Made by a program: the position numbers and the translations under genes. The notes under the pieces were generated by a model. That model was not told the DNA's origin and did no database searches. It worked only from the letters and a program-made list of their open reading frames with translations. Source: WSZY01 sp964559845 (GTDB lineage Bacteria > Pseudomonadota > Zetaproteobacteria > Mariprofundales > Mariprofundaceae). From it: DNA of 54,998 nucleotides. Positions 8,549-17,471 of the stretch are shown piece by piece; within the stretch, counting starts at the first letter, position 1; each line of letters starts with the position of its first letter. The stretch is taken from positions 1 to 54,998 of the forward strand of contig CAZLJF010000005.1 in NCBI GenBank assembly GCA_964559845.1, read 5' to 3'.

Positions 8549-10168
8549 ATGTCTGCTACTGAAACTGTTATTGAAGAGTCTGAAAAAAAGGAAGTTGAGT
8601 CTTCTGCTGAAGTGATCGTGGAGGAGAAGCAGGAGGCGCCTGTCCGCAAACCACGTGGCCGCAGGCGCAAGGTGGCTGAAGCTGAAGAGGGCACTGCAGA
8701 GCAAAAAGAGGAAGTTTCCTCTGATGCTGAGAAGAAGTCCGCCAAAGACGATGTAGAAGATAATGAAGAGAGTGTGCCGGCAGATGGCGATGAAGAGCGT
8801 GCGGGTAAGCGGGGACGAGGCCGCAATAAGCGCAATGGTGAACGTGGCCGCAAGCGTAAATATGAGCAGGAGGAAGAGGAGGCGGAGTCCGATGAGTTTG
8901 CCGGTGTAACCCTGCATCTCCGGGATGTATCCGATATGACGCCGAAAGAGCTGCTGGAAAAGGCGGATTCTCTGGGTATTGAAAATGCGGCGGGCATGCG
9001 CAAGCAGGAGCAGGTCTCTGCCATTCTTCGTGCCCATGCCAGGCGTGGCGGCACCATCCACAGTGAAGGCGTGCTTGAGATTCTTCCGGATGGCTTCGGT
9101 TTCCTCCGCTCGGCTGATGCCAACTATCTGGCCGGCCCTGATGATGTATATGTCTCCAGTCACCAGATTCGAAGATTCTTCCTGCGTAAAGGCGATACGG
9201 TAACCGGCGAGATTCGTCCGCCACGCCGCGGAGAGCGCTATTTTGCATTGAAGACAGTGGACTCCACCAATGGTGAAGCGCCTGAAGTTGCCCGCACCAA
9301 GGTGTTGTTTGACAATCTCACCCCTCTCTACCCTGATTCACGACTTAAAATGGAGATCGAAAACCCGACGCGCAAGGATATGACTGGTCGTGTGATTGAT
9401 CTGGTCTCCCCGATCGGCAAGGGCCAGCGTGGTCTGCTGGTGGCGCCGCCACGTACCGGCAAGACCATGATGATGCAGTCGATTGCACACTCCATTGAAG
9501 CCAATCACCCTGAGGTGGTGCTGATTGTACTGTTGATTGACGAACGTCCGGAAGAGGTGACCGATATGAAACGCTCGGTGAAGGGCGAAGTGGTCTCTTC
9601 AACCTTTGATGAGCCGGCCCAGCGCCATGTGCAGGTTGCCGAAATGGTGATCGAGAAGGCCAAACGTCTGGTTGAGCATGGCAGGGATGTGGTGATCCTT
9701 CTTGACTCCATTACCCGTCTGGCACGCGCCTACAACACCGTTGTACCATCCTCCGGCAAGATTCTCTCCGGTGGTGTCGATTCCAATGCGCTGCACCGTC
9801 CGAAACGTTTTTTCGGTGCTGCCCGCAATATCGAGGATGGCGGTTCACTGACCATTATTGCAACCGCACTGGTGGATACCGGCTCGAAGATGGATGAGGT
9901 GATCTTTGAGGAGTTCAAGGGTACGGGCAATATGGAGATCAAGCTTGAGCGCAAGCTGGTGGACAAGCGTGTCTTCCCGGCCATTGATATCGCACCTTCC
10001 GGCACACGCAAGGAGGAGTTGCTGACAGATAAAGACGACCTTCAGAAGGTCTGGGTGTTGCGCAAGATTCTGTCGCCAATGAATGCGGTGGATGCGATGG
10101 AGTTCCTGCTCGATAAGCTGGGCGGTACCAAGAACAATGCCGAGTTCTTTGACAAGATGAATCAGTAG
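8549..10168 (+). CDS. rho: Transcription termination factor Rho with a long charged N-terminal insert
   Basis: Hexameric RNA-dependent ATPase/translocase that ends transcription. Residues 1-115 are a low-complexity acidic and basic extension (KPRGRRRK, GKRGRGRNKRNGERGRKRK, runs of E). Then come the Rho-N helical domain (LHLRDVSDMTPKELLE), the cold-shock-like RNA-binding domain (GVLEILPDGFGFLR) and the RecA-like motor with Walker A APPRTGKT near residue 298 and SITRLARAYN. Total length is 539 against about 420 in E. coli, and the excess is the N-terminal extension. GGAG precedes the ATG. The gene has its own 146-bp leader, in which I see no clear promoter or leader ORF. Confidence 0.95.
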   Translation: MSATETVIEESEKKEVESSAEVIVEEKQEAPVRKPRGRRRKVAEAEEGTAEQKEEVSSDAEKKSAKDDVEDNEESVPADGDEERAGKRGRGRNKRNGERGRKRKYEQEEEEAESDEFAGVTLHLRDVSDMTPKELLEKADSLGIENAAGMRKQEQVSAILRAHARRGGTIHSEGVLEILPDGFGFLRSADANYLAGPDDVYVSSHQIRRFFLRKGDTVTGEIRPPRRGERYFALKTVDSTNGEAPEVARTKVLFDNLTPLYPDSRLKMEIENPTRKDMTGRVIDLVSPIGKGQRGLLVAPPRTGKTMMMQSIAHSIEANHPEVVLIVLLIDERPEEVTDMKRSVKGEVVSSTFDEPAQRHVQVAEMVIEKAKRLVEHGRDVVILLDSITRLARAYNTVVPSSGKILSGGVDSNALHRPKRFFGAARNIEDGGSLTIIATALVDTGSKMDEVIFEEFKGTGNMEIKLERKLVDKRVFPAIDIAPSGTRKEELLTDKDDLQKVWVLRKILSPMNAVDAMEFLLDKLGGTKNNAEFFDKMNQ

Positions 10169-10190
10169 GGAATATTTTTCAAATGCTCTA

Positions 10191-10220
10191 AAGCCTTCGG
10201 TTTATATCGAAGGCTTTTTT
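10191..10220 (+). terminator. Rho-independent terminator after rho
   Basis: A perfect 9-bp stem (AAGCCTTCG at 10191-10199 with CGAAGGCTT at 10208-10216) and an 8-base loop, followed by a T-run to 10220, 23 bases after the rho stop. It also separates rho from the convergent operon that ends at 10271. Confidence 0.9.
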
Positions 10221-10270
10221 GTTTGAAAGTAGCGCATTTATTCGAAGCGCAGCCGGATGCTCTGAGCGAC

Positions 10271-11023
10271 TCACATCTGCTGAAACAGATGGGCATAGGA
10301 GCGGCTGACAGTCAGCTCATCGGGTATATGTTTTAAGTGTATGCTGAGTTTCCCGCCAAAGTGGCGCTCGATTTTGTCCACCCAGCAGAGATTCACGATG
10401 GCATTGCGGTGAATACGCCAGAACTGGTTATTATCCAATGATTCTTCCAGCTGTTTGAGCGGTGTGCGAATGATCTGTTCGCTCTGGCGCAAGCGTACGA
10501 TGGTGTATTTGTCTTCAGACTTGAAATAGGCAATATCATCAACATGAATGAGCTGCACGCCCTCACCTTGCTGCGCACGTACCCACTGCAGCGGCTGTTT
10601 CGGTTCGGCTGACAAGTTGACGGAGAGTTGTCGGAGCATGGTTGCCAGATCAGTTTCTCTAAGCGGAGCAGGCTGTTTCAGCCGAGAGATGGTTTGTTGC
10701 AGGCGTGCCTCTGTCAGTGGTTTCAGCAAATAATCGACGGCATGATGCTCGAATGCCTGTACGGCATAGTGATCATAAGCGGTAATGAATACCACGCGAC
10801 ATGAAGTATCCAACTGCGCGGCCACCTCCATGCCGGAAAGGCCGGGCATGCGAATATCAAGAAAAGCGATATCCGGTTTTTCCCGGCGAATGACTTCAAG
10901 TGCAGCTTTGCCATTAGCGGCTTCGGCGGATATTTCCAGCTCCGGCCACAGCTTTTGCAGCAAACGCTTTAAATGTTCAAGTAACGCCTGTTCATCATCG
11001 GCAATGATCGCCCGCATATGCAT
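10271..11023 (-). CDS. LytTR-family response regulator
   Basis: Cytoplasmic DNA-binding response regulator of the LytR/AlgR/YehT type. The receiver domain has acidic residues IIADDEQ, phospho-acceptor Asp in AFLDIRMPG and Lys in YLLKPL. The C-terminal LytTR domain begins near residue 145 (QWVRAQQGEGVQLI) and carries FKSEDKYTIVRL and IHRNAIVNL. I chose the ATG at 11023, which shares one base with the kinase stop and follows AAGGCG; GTG 11026 or ATG 11017 are alternatives. It is the last gene of a seven-gene operon, and its target is probably the operon itself or envelope genes (inference). Confidence 0.9.
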   Translation of the reverse strand: MHMRAIIADDEQALLEHLKRLLQKLWPELEISAEAANGKAALEVIRREKPDIAFLDIRMPGLSGMEVAAQLDTSCRVVFITAYDHYAVQAFEHHAVDYLLKPLTEARLQQTISRLKQPAPLRETDLATMLRQLSVNLSAEPKQPLQWVRAQQGEGVQLIHVDDIAYFKSEDKYTIVRLRQSEQIIRTPLKQLEESLDNNQFWRIHRNAIVNLCWVDKIERHFGGKLSIHLKHIPDELTVSRSYAHLFQQM

Positions 11024-12081
11024 CACACGCCTTCTTTGCTCAATGGACTGCTGCTTACCGGGATACTCAAGCGCACCGTTACGCCGCCGGCATCGGATGT
11101 TGTAATGTGAAAGTTGCCCTGTTCGCCGAACAGGGTGTGTAAGCGCTCACGCACATTGCTCAGGCCAATCCCATAGACAAAATCATCGTCCAAACCGACG
11201 CCGTTATCGATCACCTCAATCTCGATGTTGTTACCATGCAGGCTGGCATGAAGGCTGATGTTTCCACCGGATACTTTGGGTTCCAGCCCATGCTTTACGG
11301 CATTTTCAATTAATGGCTGTAACAGCATCGGGGGAAATGGAAGTGCAGCAATGTTATCGGGAACATCAAAGCTATAACTGAGTCGTTTCCCCATGCGCAC
11401 CTTTTGAATATCGAGATATGCCTTGAGCAGATCCAGCTCTCTGACAAGGGGCGACTGCTCACTGCGGCTATGATCGAGTGCAGCGCGGAGATAATGGTTC
11501 AGATTTTCCAGCATGGTGGCAGCCATTTCCGGCTTTGTGGAAATCAGACTGTGTACATTGGCCAGCGTATTAAAGAGAAAATGCGGCTCGATCTGCGCCT
11601 GCAATAATTTGAGTTGCGCCTGAATCAATGCTTTTTCCTGATCGGTGCGTCTGAGTTCCTCTTCTCTGGCTTGCGTGCGTACTTCGGCCAATTGGGCGCG
11701 TGAATAATAAAACCAGGAAATGATGCCGCCAAATAACAGGCCGAAGGGTAATGAGCTCAATACAATCTGGTTGATCTCCCGGGCAGAAGTCAATCCGTCT
11801 CCGCTAATACGCAACCCAAGATTCATGCCAAGGAAAGAGCCGATCACAATCATCAGCACAATACCGAGTATTTGTACGAACGGCCCCTGTTTAGCCAATA
11901 GCCATTGCGATGCATAGATCAACACATGAATGAGCAGACCAATACTAAGCGACACGACGATATGACTGGCAAAGCTGCCGGGAATACCGATCAGACTGAG
12001 AAACAGTGCGATACCCATGCAGAATAAAACGGTGATGCCAAGTTGCTGAAATGCTTCCCTGGGCGAATGACAGATGATCAA
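11023..12081 (-). CDS. LytS/YehU-type sensor histidine kinase
   Basis: Membrane histidine kinase of the His_kinase (PF06580) family, partner of the LytTR regulator. Four hydrophobic segments lie in residues 12-145, then a short coiled linker. The phospho-acceptor motif is QIEPHFLFNTLANVHSL, and the ATP-binding part has LQPLIENAVKHG and DNGVGLDDDFVYGIGLSNVRERL. There is no clear periplasmic sensor domain, so it probably senses a membrane state or ligand. The start is TTG at 12081, overlapping the preceding stop as TTGA with AGGAG eight bases upstream. The stop overlaps the regulator start by one base. Confidence 0.9.
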   Translation of the reverse strand: MIICHSPREAFQQLGITVLFCMGIALFLSLIGIPGSFASHIVVSLSIGLLIHVLIYASQWLLAKQGPFVQILGIVLMIVIGSFLGMNLGLRISGDGLTSAREINQIVLSSLPFGLLFGGIISWFYYSRAQLAEVRTQAREEELRRTDQEKALIQAQLKLLQAQIEPHFLFNTLANVHSLISTKPEMAATMLENLNHYLRAALDHSRSEQSPLVRELDLLKAYLDIQKVRMGKRLSYSFDVPDNIAALPFPPMLLQPLIENAVKHGLEPKVSGGNISLHASLHGNNIEIEVIDNGVGLDDDFVYGIGLSNVRERLHTLFGEQGNFHITTSDAGGVTVRLSIPVSSSPLSKEGV

Positions 12082-13322
12082 AACAGTTCTCCTGAGATTT
12101 GCAGACCAACAAGCAACTGCCAGCGCTCTGCCGCTTCACGGTATGCCGAATGTTTCCGCCCTGTCATCCATCGCGCTGAGCCAAATAGCCATATGTCATC
12201 ACTCCAGTCATAATCGGCGGATGCAGTAAATACCGCACCGCCATCTGCCGGCGTATAGAGCAGGGACAGGTCCGGATCGAATTTCTCACCATCATAAGAG
12301 AGCCGCATAAACAGGGTATCCTTGAGAAGATTCTGCCCGGTGTAAACACGGCTATTGGCATTGATATTACCATAGATGGCCTGCTTCGGTGCACCCGGAG
12401 CCAACTGCTGTCGTTGAAATTGATTGATATACAACAGCGCCTGCCATTGTTGATATGACCAGGCCGTATCATCATGCCATGCCTCGATCATCAGATTATA
12501 GCCGTTCTCCCAGGTCCATGAAGCGCCCAGTAACGCCTGTATGCCATGCCGCTTCTGTTGCGTCACAAAGGCATCGGCCGTTTTCAGTAATACGGGTGTC
12601 TGTCCGGACAGCTTGTGTTGCAGGGTGGTGTAGCTGGAGAGGTAACGCATGGAAGCATGCAATTCCAGGTGGTCACCGTATGTTGTGCTTGCGCCACTAC
12701 CTACGGAAAGACTTTCTCCCTGTTGTTGATACAGCAAAAAATGTATATCGCTGTTGCCAAACAGAGTTGAATATTTCAAAGCTCCTTCGTAATCCCCCTT
12801 ACGCGGGATGGTTCCGTCGAATTGTAAATGATTACTGATAATAGCTGTAATCGCCGAATCTGCGGTAAAATACTCCAGCATCAGCATGGGTATGCCTTCG
12901 AGGTCGAAAATTCGCAATGCCTGCCGTGATTCACGCTGAATCACATCCAGAGGCCGGTAGCCATAACCCACCCCCCAACTGGCGACCTTTTTGCCGATAC
13001 TTCCCTCAATTTCCCCCATGGAAAAATCAACATACAGCTCATGGATGATTCCTTTTACATCGGAGTAACCGCCGTTGATCTGCTCGCTGGCTGTGAGCTG
13101 ACCACGAAATGTCCATATCCCCTGTTGCAGGTGCAGATAGATATCCTGCTGTGCCAGTTCGGGAGGAGTCTGGCGAAACAAATCAGGCACCGCGAATGAG
13201 GATGCGCCTGATTGTTGCTGTTGATAAGCCAGGCGCATACCCATTTCACGCTCTTCTCCGCAGGCCTGCCCACTACAGACAACAGATATGCCAAATAGCA
13301 TGACGATAGCCTTATTCCACAT
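12078..13322 (-). CDS. Predicted outer-membrane beta-barrel protein of the exporter operon
   Basis: I do not recognise a named family with confidence. The protein has a signal peptide (about 22 residues, ending near CSGQACGEE) and then alternating amphipathic strands rich in aromatic and Gln residues, typical of a porin-like barrel. Weak general similarity to DUF1302-like barrels linked to lipid export is possible. It has 414 residues and overlaps the LolA-like gene by 11 bases and the kinase gene by 4, so it is firmly in the operon. Context suggests it is the outer-membrane receiver or exit point for whatever the ABC transporter and LolA-like protein carry (inference). Confidence 0.6.
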   Translation of the reverse strand: MWNKAIVMLFGISVVCSGQACGEEREMGMRLAYQQQQSGASSFAVPDLFRQTPPELAQQDIYLHLQQGIWTFRGQLTASEQINGGYSDVKGIIHELYVDFSMGEIEGSIGKKVASWGVGYGYRPLDVIQRESRQALRIFDLEGIPMLMLEYFTADSAITAIISNHLQFDGTIPRKGDYEGALKYSTLFGNSDIHFLLYQQQGESLSVGSGASTTYGDHLELHASMRYLSSYTTLQHKLSGQTPVLLKTADAFVTQQKRHGIQALLGASWTWENGYNLMIEAWHDDTAWSYQQWQALLYINQFQRQQLAPGAPKQAIYGNINANSRVYTGQNLLKDTLFMRLSYDGEKFDPDLSLLYTPADGGAVFTASADYDWSDDIWLFGSARWMTGRKHSAYREAAERWQLLVGLQISGELF

Positions 13323-14067
13323 GATTGCGTGTCAAATAGGCCGGATTGAAATAGCGATCCGGCACATCCACGGCTTCGATGCTCCGGTAGCGAATTTCGG
13401 TACGTTGATGTTTCTGTATGCGGTCTTCCATCACCATGACCGTGATCGTCTCTTTGCCGTTCAGCTGTCCCGGTTGATAGCTGACCTTTTTGGCAATACG
13501 CCCCGACTTCAGATAGAGCCTGGCTTGCAATGGTCTGAAATCCGCTTGTGCAACCCATAATTCTATCTGCTCATAGGTTACACCATCCCGCTTTGCCTTG
13601 AGTTGCAATTTAAATGCGCTTGTGCCGTTGATATCAGCCATTTCATCAAGCATTTCGCCGCTATAATCCTCAGACCAGGTCATGGTGCTGATATCGCCGA
13701 TAGCGGCCTCGCCAAGCAATTTCTGCATGGGAGAAATGCGCACCGGCCGTTTGGATTTCGGCAACAGCAGGTAAAAACGATCATCAATCTGCAATGCCTT
13801 TTGCCCCTGTTCACCGGGGCTGTGAAACAGTGCCAGCGAGCGGCGTCCCGGTTTCAGGTAGACGGTATAGGCCTTTTGACTGTCCAGTTGATCGTGTTTG
13901 AAGAACAAAACATCGAGTTTCACACGTGAACTGGCATCCGGTTGCCGGAAACGATCGGCAGCAGCCAGGATTTCTGTGATTGATGGTTTCGCTGTGAGGT
14001 TGTCTGCGGCATGAATCACCGGTGCATGTAGCAGTATGAACATCAACATGATGAATGATTTATACAT
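13312..14067 (-). CDS. LolA-like periplasmic carrier protein
   Basis: Secreted protein of the outer membrane lipoprotein-sorting (LolA/LppX-like, PF17131-type) superfamily. A signal peptide (MYKSFIMLMF..., cleavage after VIHA) precedes the one-domain half-barrel fold. Recognisable pieces are TEILAAADRFRQPD near the start, the VYLKPGRRSLALF strand and the repeated paired-strand pattern. The start ATG at 14067 lies inside the preceding permease gene (8-base overlap); a longer frame adds 11 unlikely residues. It probably accepts a lipidated substrate or lipid from the ABC transporter and hands it to the barrel. It is not the housekeeping LolA, which is normally linked to ftsK. Confidence 0.72.
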   Translation of the reverse strand: MYKSFIMLMFILLHAPVIHAADNLTAKPSITEILAAADRFRQPDASSRVKLDVLFFKHDQLDSQKAYTVYLKPGRRSLALFHSPGEQGQKALQIDDRFYLLLPKSKRPVRISPMQKLLGEAAIGDISTMTWSEDYSGEMLDEMADINGTSAFKLQLKAKRDGVTYEQIELWVAQADFRPLQARLYLKSGRIAKKVSYQPGQLNGKETITVMVMEDRIQKHQRTEIRYRSIEAVDVPDRYFNPAYLTRNHVE

Positions 14068-15271
14068 GTGCCAATGCCTCCACGATGGGTTTCTTAACAC
14101 CTTTGCGTGCGGCCAACCAACCGCCCAGCATGGTGATCATAATCATCATGGCCGATACAACGGCATAAGCAGTGGCGGAAAAATTGAGCATCAGCGGATA
14201 GCCGACATTGCTTCCCGGCGGTGGCGGCATCATCACATGAGCGAAGGGAAGGATGGCTGTAAGCGTACCTGCAAGGCATACGCCCAAGGCAGATCCCATC
14301 AGGCCGATGATCATCGATTCACTGATAAAGTTGAGCAGGATCTGGCGGGGGAATGCCCCCATGGCTGCCATAATGCCAATTTCTCGGGTGCGCTCCAGCA
14401 CGGCCATTGACATGGTATTGGCAACTGAAAGCAACACCACAATCAGGATAATGATACCCATCATGCCAAAGATAAGTTCGTAAAGGTCATGCACCTTATG
14501 ATAGAAAAAGGCGAGCTCATGCCATGCCTTGATGCCTAAATCGGCATATTGCGTTTGCATGATCGTATGCATGGCGTCGGTTTTTTCTATTTGATAAAGA
14601 TAAGCCGACAAGGTGGATACGCGCTGTGTGTTTAGCAGTTCCTGCGCCGTTGCCAGTGATACGGTTAATGCACGCTTGTCCATCTCGGGTGAGCCTGTGG
14701 CAAATGTGGCGACAAGTTTTACATCCAGCCCATTAAGCACACCATCGCTGGTGGTGCCAAGCAGGGTCAATATTGTTCCCGGTGTAGCTTGCAGTGAACG
14801 TGCCAGATCCACGCCCAGCATCACCTCCGGCATGGATGCGTCGGGGTCGAGCAACTCGCCCTTTCGAATATCCAGAAACGGGCCTTGCAACTCGAACTCG
14901 TGTTCGGCATCGACACCTCTGCCGACAAATATCATCGACTTTTCACCATTGGAGATCAGGCCTGAGAAATGGATCCGCGGCAACACCTGCTTGATTTCGG
15001 GCTGCTGTTTCAACTGCTGCTGAATGGTTTGCCATCCATCAAGTCCATAGGCCATCGGCACAGGCTCGTCGTCCTCGAAATACTTGGTATGCGAGATAAT
15101 CAGGTGCCCGTTCTGGCGGGCGCTCATTTCACTCAGCGATTCAAAGGTGAAAAGCATATAACCGGCAAAAATCAGCAACGCTGCGGAACCGATGGCCGTA
15201 ATCAGGGCTGTGGTGACAGAGCGGCGGCGATTGCGCCAGACATTTTTCCATGCAAACAGGAACCATTTCAT
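14060..15271 (-). CDS. ABC transporter permease, LolC/MacB (FtsX-like) family
   Basis: Inner-membrane permease of 403 residues. It has one N-terminal membrane helix (about residues 20-42), a large periplasmic domain (45-270), then three C-terminal helices in the FtsX domain (about 275-395, with SVANTMSMAVLERTREIGIM, the family's coupling-helix motif). This is the type VII ABC layout, used for lipoprotein extraction or periplasmic mechanotransmission rather than solute transport across the membrane. It overlaps the ATPase gene as ATGA and the LolA-like gene by 8 bases. Only one permease gene is present, so a homodimer is likely. Confidence 0.87.
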   Translation of the reverse strand: MKWFLFAWKNVWRNRRRSVTTALITAIGSAALLIFAGYMLFTFESLSEMSARQNGHLIISHTKYFEDDEPVPMAYGLDGWQTIQQQLKQQPEIKQVLPRIHFSGLISNGEKSMIFVGRGVDAEHEFELQGPFLDIRKGELLDPDASMPEVMLGVDLARSLQATPGTILTLLGTTSDGVLNGLDVKLVATFATGSPEMDKRALTVSLATAQELLNTQRVSTLSAYLYQIEKTDAMHTIMQTQYADLGIKAWHELAFFYHKVHDLYELIFGMMGIIILIVVLLSVANTMSMAVLERTREIGIMAAMGAFPRQILLNFISESMIIGLMGSALGVCLAGTLTAILPFAHVMMPPPPGSNVGYPLMLNFSATAYAVVSAMMIMITMLGGWLAARKGVKKPIVEALAHV

Positions 15272-15936
15272 GACAACACCCCGTCTGTAAGTGTGAGAAT
15301 GCGCTGACAGTGCCTGGACATGCGATCATCATGAGTGGCAATCAGGAATGTTGCGCCTGTCTCGCTACATAAACCTTTCATTAGTTCAATGACTGATTCC
15401 GCCGTTGCCGTATCCAGGTTAGCCGTGGGTTCATCGGCGATCACCAATGGCGGCTGTTTCACCAGAGCTCTGGCGATGGCCACGCGTTGCCTCTGTCCGC
15501 CGGAAAGACGATCAGGTTGGTGGTTTTGAAACCCGGAGATGCCGACAGCCTCCATGACCGAATTGACTGCCGCTTTTCTGGCTCTGGCATTCATGCCGGC
15601 AAGCAGTAGTGGGTATTCGATATTTTCGTAGGCTGTCATCACCGGAACCAGACCGAAATTCTGGAATACAAAACCGATGCGTTGACGCCGCAGCAAGGTG
15701 CGCTGCTGCACATCGGCATATTTTTTTCCATCAAATATATATTCTCCCTGATCCGGGATATCCAACATGCCGCATATATTAAGCAGCGTACTCTTGCCGC
15801 TGCCGGAAGGTCCTTTCAGAGCGATGAACTCGCCCGCATCAACAGTGAGTGATACCTGCTTCAAAGCCTCAACCCGATTGTTTCCGAGCTGATAGTTTTT
15901 TGTGATATTTTTGCATATGAGCAGAGGCGTTCTCAT
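15268..15936 (-). CDS. ABC transporter ATP-binding protein, LolD/MacB type
   Basis: Cytoplasmic ATPase of 222 residues. Motifs: Walker A GPSGSGKST, Q-loop FVFQNFGLVP, signature LSGGQRQRVAIARAL, Walker B PPLVIADEPTANLD and H-loop ATHD. It belongs to the LolD/MacB/FtsE group. The ATG at 15936 gives an ATGA overlap with the upstream gene and is preferred to an in-frame ATG at 15951. With the next gene it forms a type VII transporter. Confidence 0.92.
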   Translation of the reverse strand: MRTPLLICKNITKNYQLGNNRVEALKQVSLTVDAGEFIALKGPSGSGKSTLLNICGMLDIPDQGEYIFDGKKYADVQQRTLLRRQRIGFVFQNFGLVPVMTAYENIEYPLLLAGMNARARKAAVNSVMEAVGISGFQNHQPDRLSGGQRQRVAIARALVKQPPLVIADEPTANLDTATAESVIELMKGLCSETGATFLIATHDDRMSRHCQRILTLTDGVLS

Positions 15937-16472
15937 CGGATGTCCATCCATGACTGTTGTACGGTTTTTTTGAAGGGTTCCGGAGTCAGGGCATAGGCCG
16001 GATGGTCGATGATTGTTTTAAGCAAACGCTTTCCTCTGGCGTGGCGATGAAAAATATTGTCCGGCATATTGAGGAAGGTTACGGCTGCAACCAGCATGGT
16101 TTGCAGGCTAAGCGGAACACCCTGGAGCTTCTCGCTATCGTGCCTGTTGTTCAGGGAGTCTAAAGCTTTGTCTATTTGATCGAGTCCCTGCTCGCTGTAA
16201 CGCATCTTGTTCCATGGCATCCAGGCATCACGCCCCTGCAGGGTCTTACATGCCCCCAGGTAACTTTGGTAAACCGGATGTCCGGGGTTGGCAGTGAGCA
16301 GTTGCTCAAATTGTTCGGTGGCCTGTTCGAGAGCACCGTCTTTTTTATCCAGGGCCTGATTGAACCATGCCCTGGCCTGTTCAAAGTTTACTGCATCTTC
16401 AGCAGCATGAAGATGAAGAGGAATCATCCATAGCGTTATGAGCATGATGATGCCGCAATAATTTCTTTTCAT
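15933..16472 (-). CDS. Secreted TPR-like protein, first gene of the exporter operon
   Basis: 179 residues with a signal peptide (MKRNYCGIIMLITLW..., cleavage after LHA). The mature part has helical hairpin repeats: FEQARAWFNQALDKKDGALE, then ATEQFEQLLTANPGHPVYQSYLG, which resembles one TPR unit. The C-terminal half is helical without a recognisable motif. AAGGAG sits seven bases before the ATG, the clearest ribosome site in the operon, so translation of the operon probably starts here. It may scaffold the periplasmic part of the ABC system (inference); I know no family name for it. Confidence 0.65.
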   Translation of the reverse strand: MKRNYCGIIMLITLWMIPLHLHAAEDAVNFEQARAWFNQALDKKDGALEQATEQFEQLLTANPGHPVYQSYLGACKTLQGRDAWMPWNKMRYSEQGLDQIDKALDSLNNRHDSEKLQGVPLSLQTMLVAAVTFLNMPDNIFHRHARGKRLLKTIIDHPAYALTPEPFKKTVQQSWMDIR

Positions 16473-16828
16473 TGTTAACTCCTTTGTTATCCGATTGGCG
16501 GCAGCATAGGGACGGCTGCTTTATGTACTCAACGATGATGCGACGAACGGCTATATAGCCGGATGAATGACATTTCTTGAAGGTTGAAATGATGTGCGCC
16601 TGATACTGATGGCAATGCCTTTCCCATGCCTTTTGCGCAAATTTCAGCCAGTTACACCGCTATGGTACAGGGTGAGGGATTGTTCGGCCGGCATCACCGG
16701 AAAAGGCAGCTAGGCGGATATATGCTGTAATTGGTGAAAAGAAGAAGCTGGTTTATGTCACCAACGCCGGCGAATAATCACCCGGTTACTGAAAACAGCG
16801 CCTGATGCGATTTATCATAAGTTATAAA
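16473..16828. other. 356-bp intergenic region
   Basis: No convincing gene. It must hold the promoter for the exporter operon (leftward). On the + strand a frame is open from 16676 to a TAA at 16775-16777; its codons read RRIYAVIGEKKKLVYVTNAGE at the end, with no proper start codon, and may be the tail of a decayed gene. I see no strong terminator or repeat. Confidence 0.35.
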
Positions 16829-17464
16829 TCACTGATTTTGTTCGAACTTCCCGGGCAGGTGATGAAATGAAGGCAGATGGTAATCCCATGTGCCTTTTTT
16901 CGCTGCATGGCTGATCCACACGGTTTTGCAGCCAAGTTCCGTAGCTACAGCCAGGTTATCCGCCATATCATCCACGACAAGCGTTCGCTCAGGTGTTGAG
17001 CCCTCCGCCTCAATCAGCATGGCCAGAGTCTCCTTGCATGGTTTCGGGATATAGTTGTTAAAACGGATGTCGTAGATGCGCTCGAAGTGGTGCAACACGC
17101 CAAGGGCTTCAAGAATGCGTTCGGCATGTTCACGGATGCCGTTAGTGTGGATGACCTTGCGCCCCGGAAGCCGGGCCAGCGCCCTGTCCAGTTCACTGTC
17201 TTCTGAAAGGATTTCATGGGCGTTGATATCATGCACATTATGCAGGAATGCTTCCGGTTCCATGCCGTGGTGCAGCATCATGCCCCTGAGTGTGGTGCCG
17301 TACTCTTTCCAGTATTTCACTCTGAGCCTGTCTGCCTCTTTATGATCAACGCCAAGCTCCCCGGCCACGAAAGCGGTCATACGCTTGTCCATACGGGCAA
17401 AGACGCCGGAATCGGCAGCATAGAGGGTATTGTCGAGATCAATGACTGCTAAATCAAATGGCAT
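16829..17464 (-). CDS. HAD-family pyrimidine 5'-nucleotidase-like hydrolase
   Basis: Cytoplasmic Mg-dependent phosphatase of the haloacid dehalogenase superfamily, closest in pattern to SDT1/PpnN-type pyrimidine 5'-nucleotidases (TIGR01993). Motif I is DLDNTLY (nucleophile Asp near residue 9), motif II HTNG, motif III Lys in IPKPCKET and motif IV VVDDMADN. The all-helical cap lies between residues 20 and 95. It has 211 residues. The ATG is only eight bases from the outer end of the last attC site of the integron, so it may be transcribed from the cassette array. Base composition matches the chromosome rather than the cassettes. Confidence 0.85.
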   Translation of the reverse strand: MPFDLAVIDLDNTLYAADSGVFARMDKRMTAFVAGELGVDHKEADRLRVKYWKEYGTTLRGMMLHHGMEPEAFLHNVHDINAHEILSEDSELDRALARLPGRKVIHTNGIREHAERILEALGVLHHFERIYDIRFNNYIPKPCKETLAMLIEAEGSTPERTLVVDDMADNLAVATELGCKTVWISHAAKKGTWDYHLPSFHHLPGKFEQNQ

Positions 17465-17471
17465 GGATAAA

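Noticed and set aside
8476..9163. Long open frames on the - strand opposite the rho N-terminus
   Set aside because: They arise from the repetitive Glu/Lys/Arg codons of the Rho extension; Ser/Leu-rich translation with no motif.
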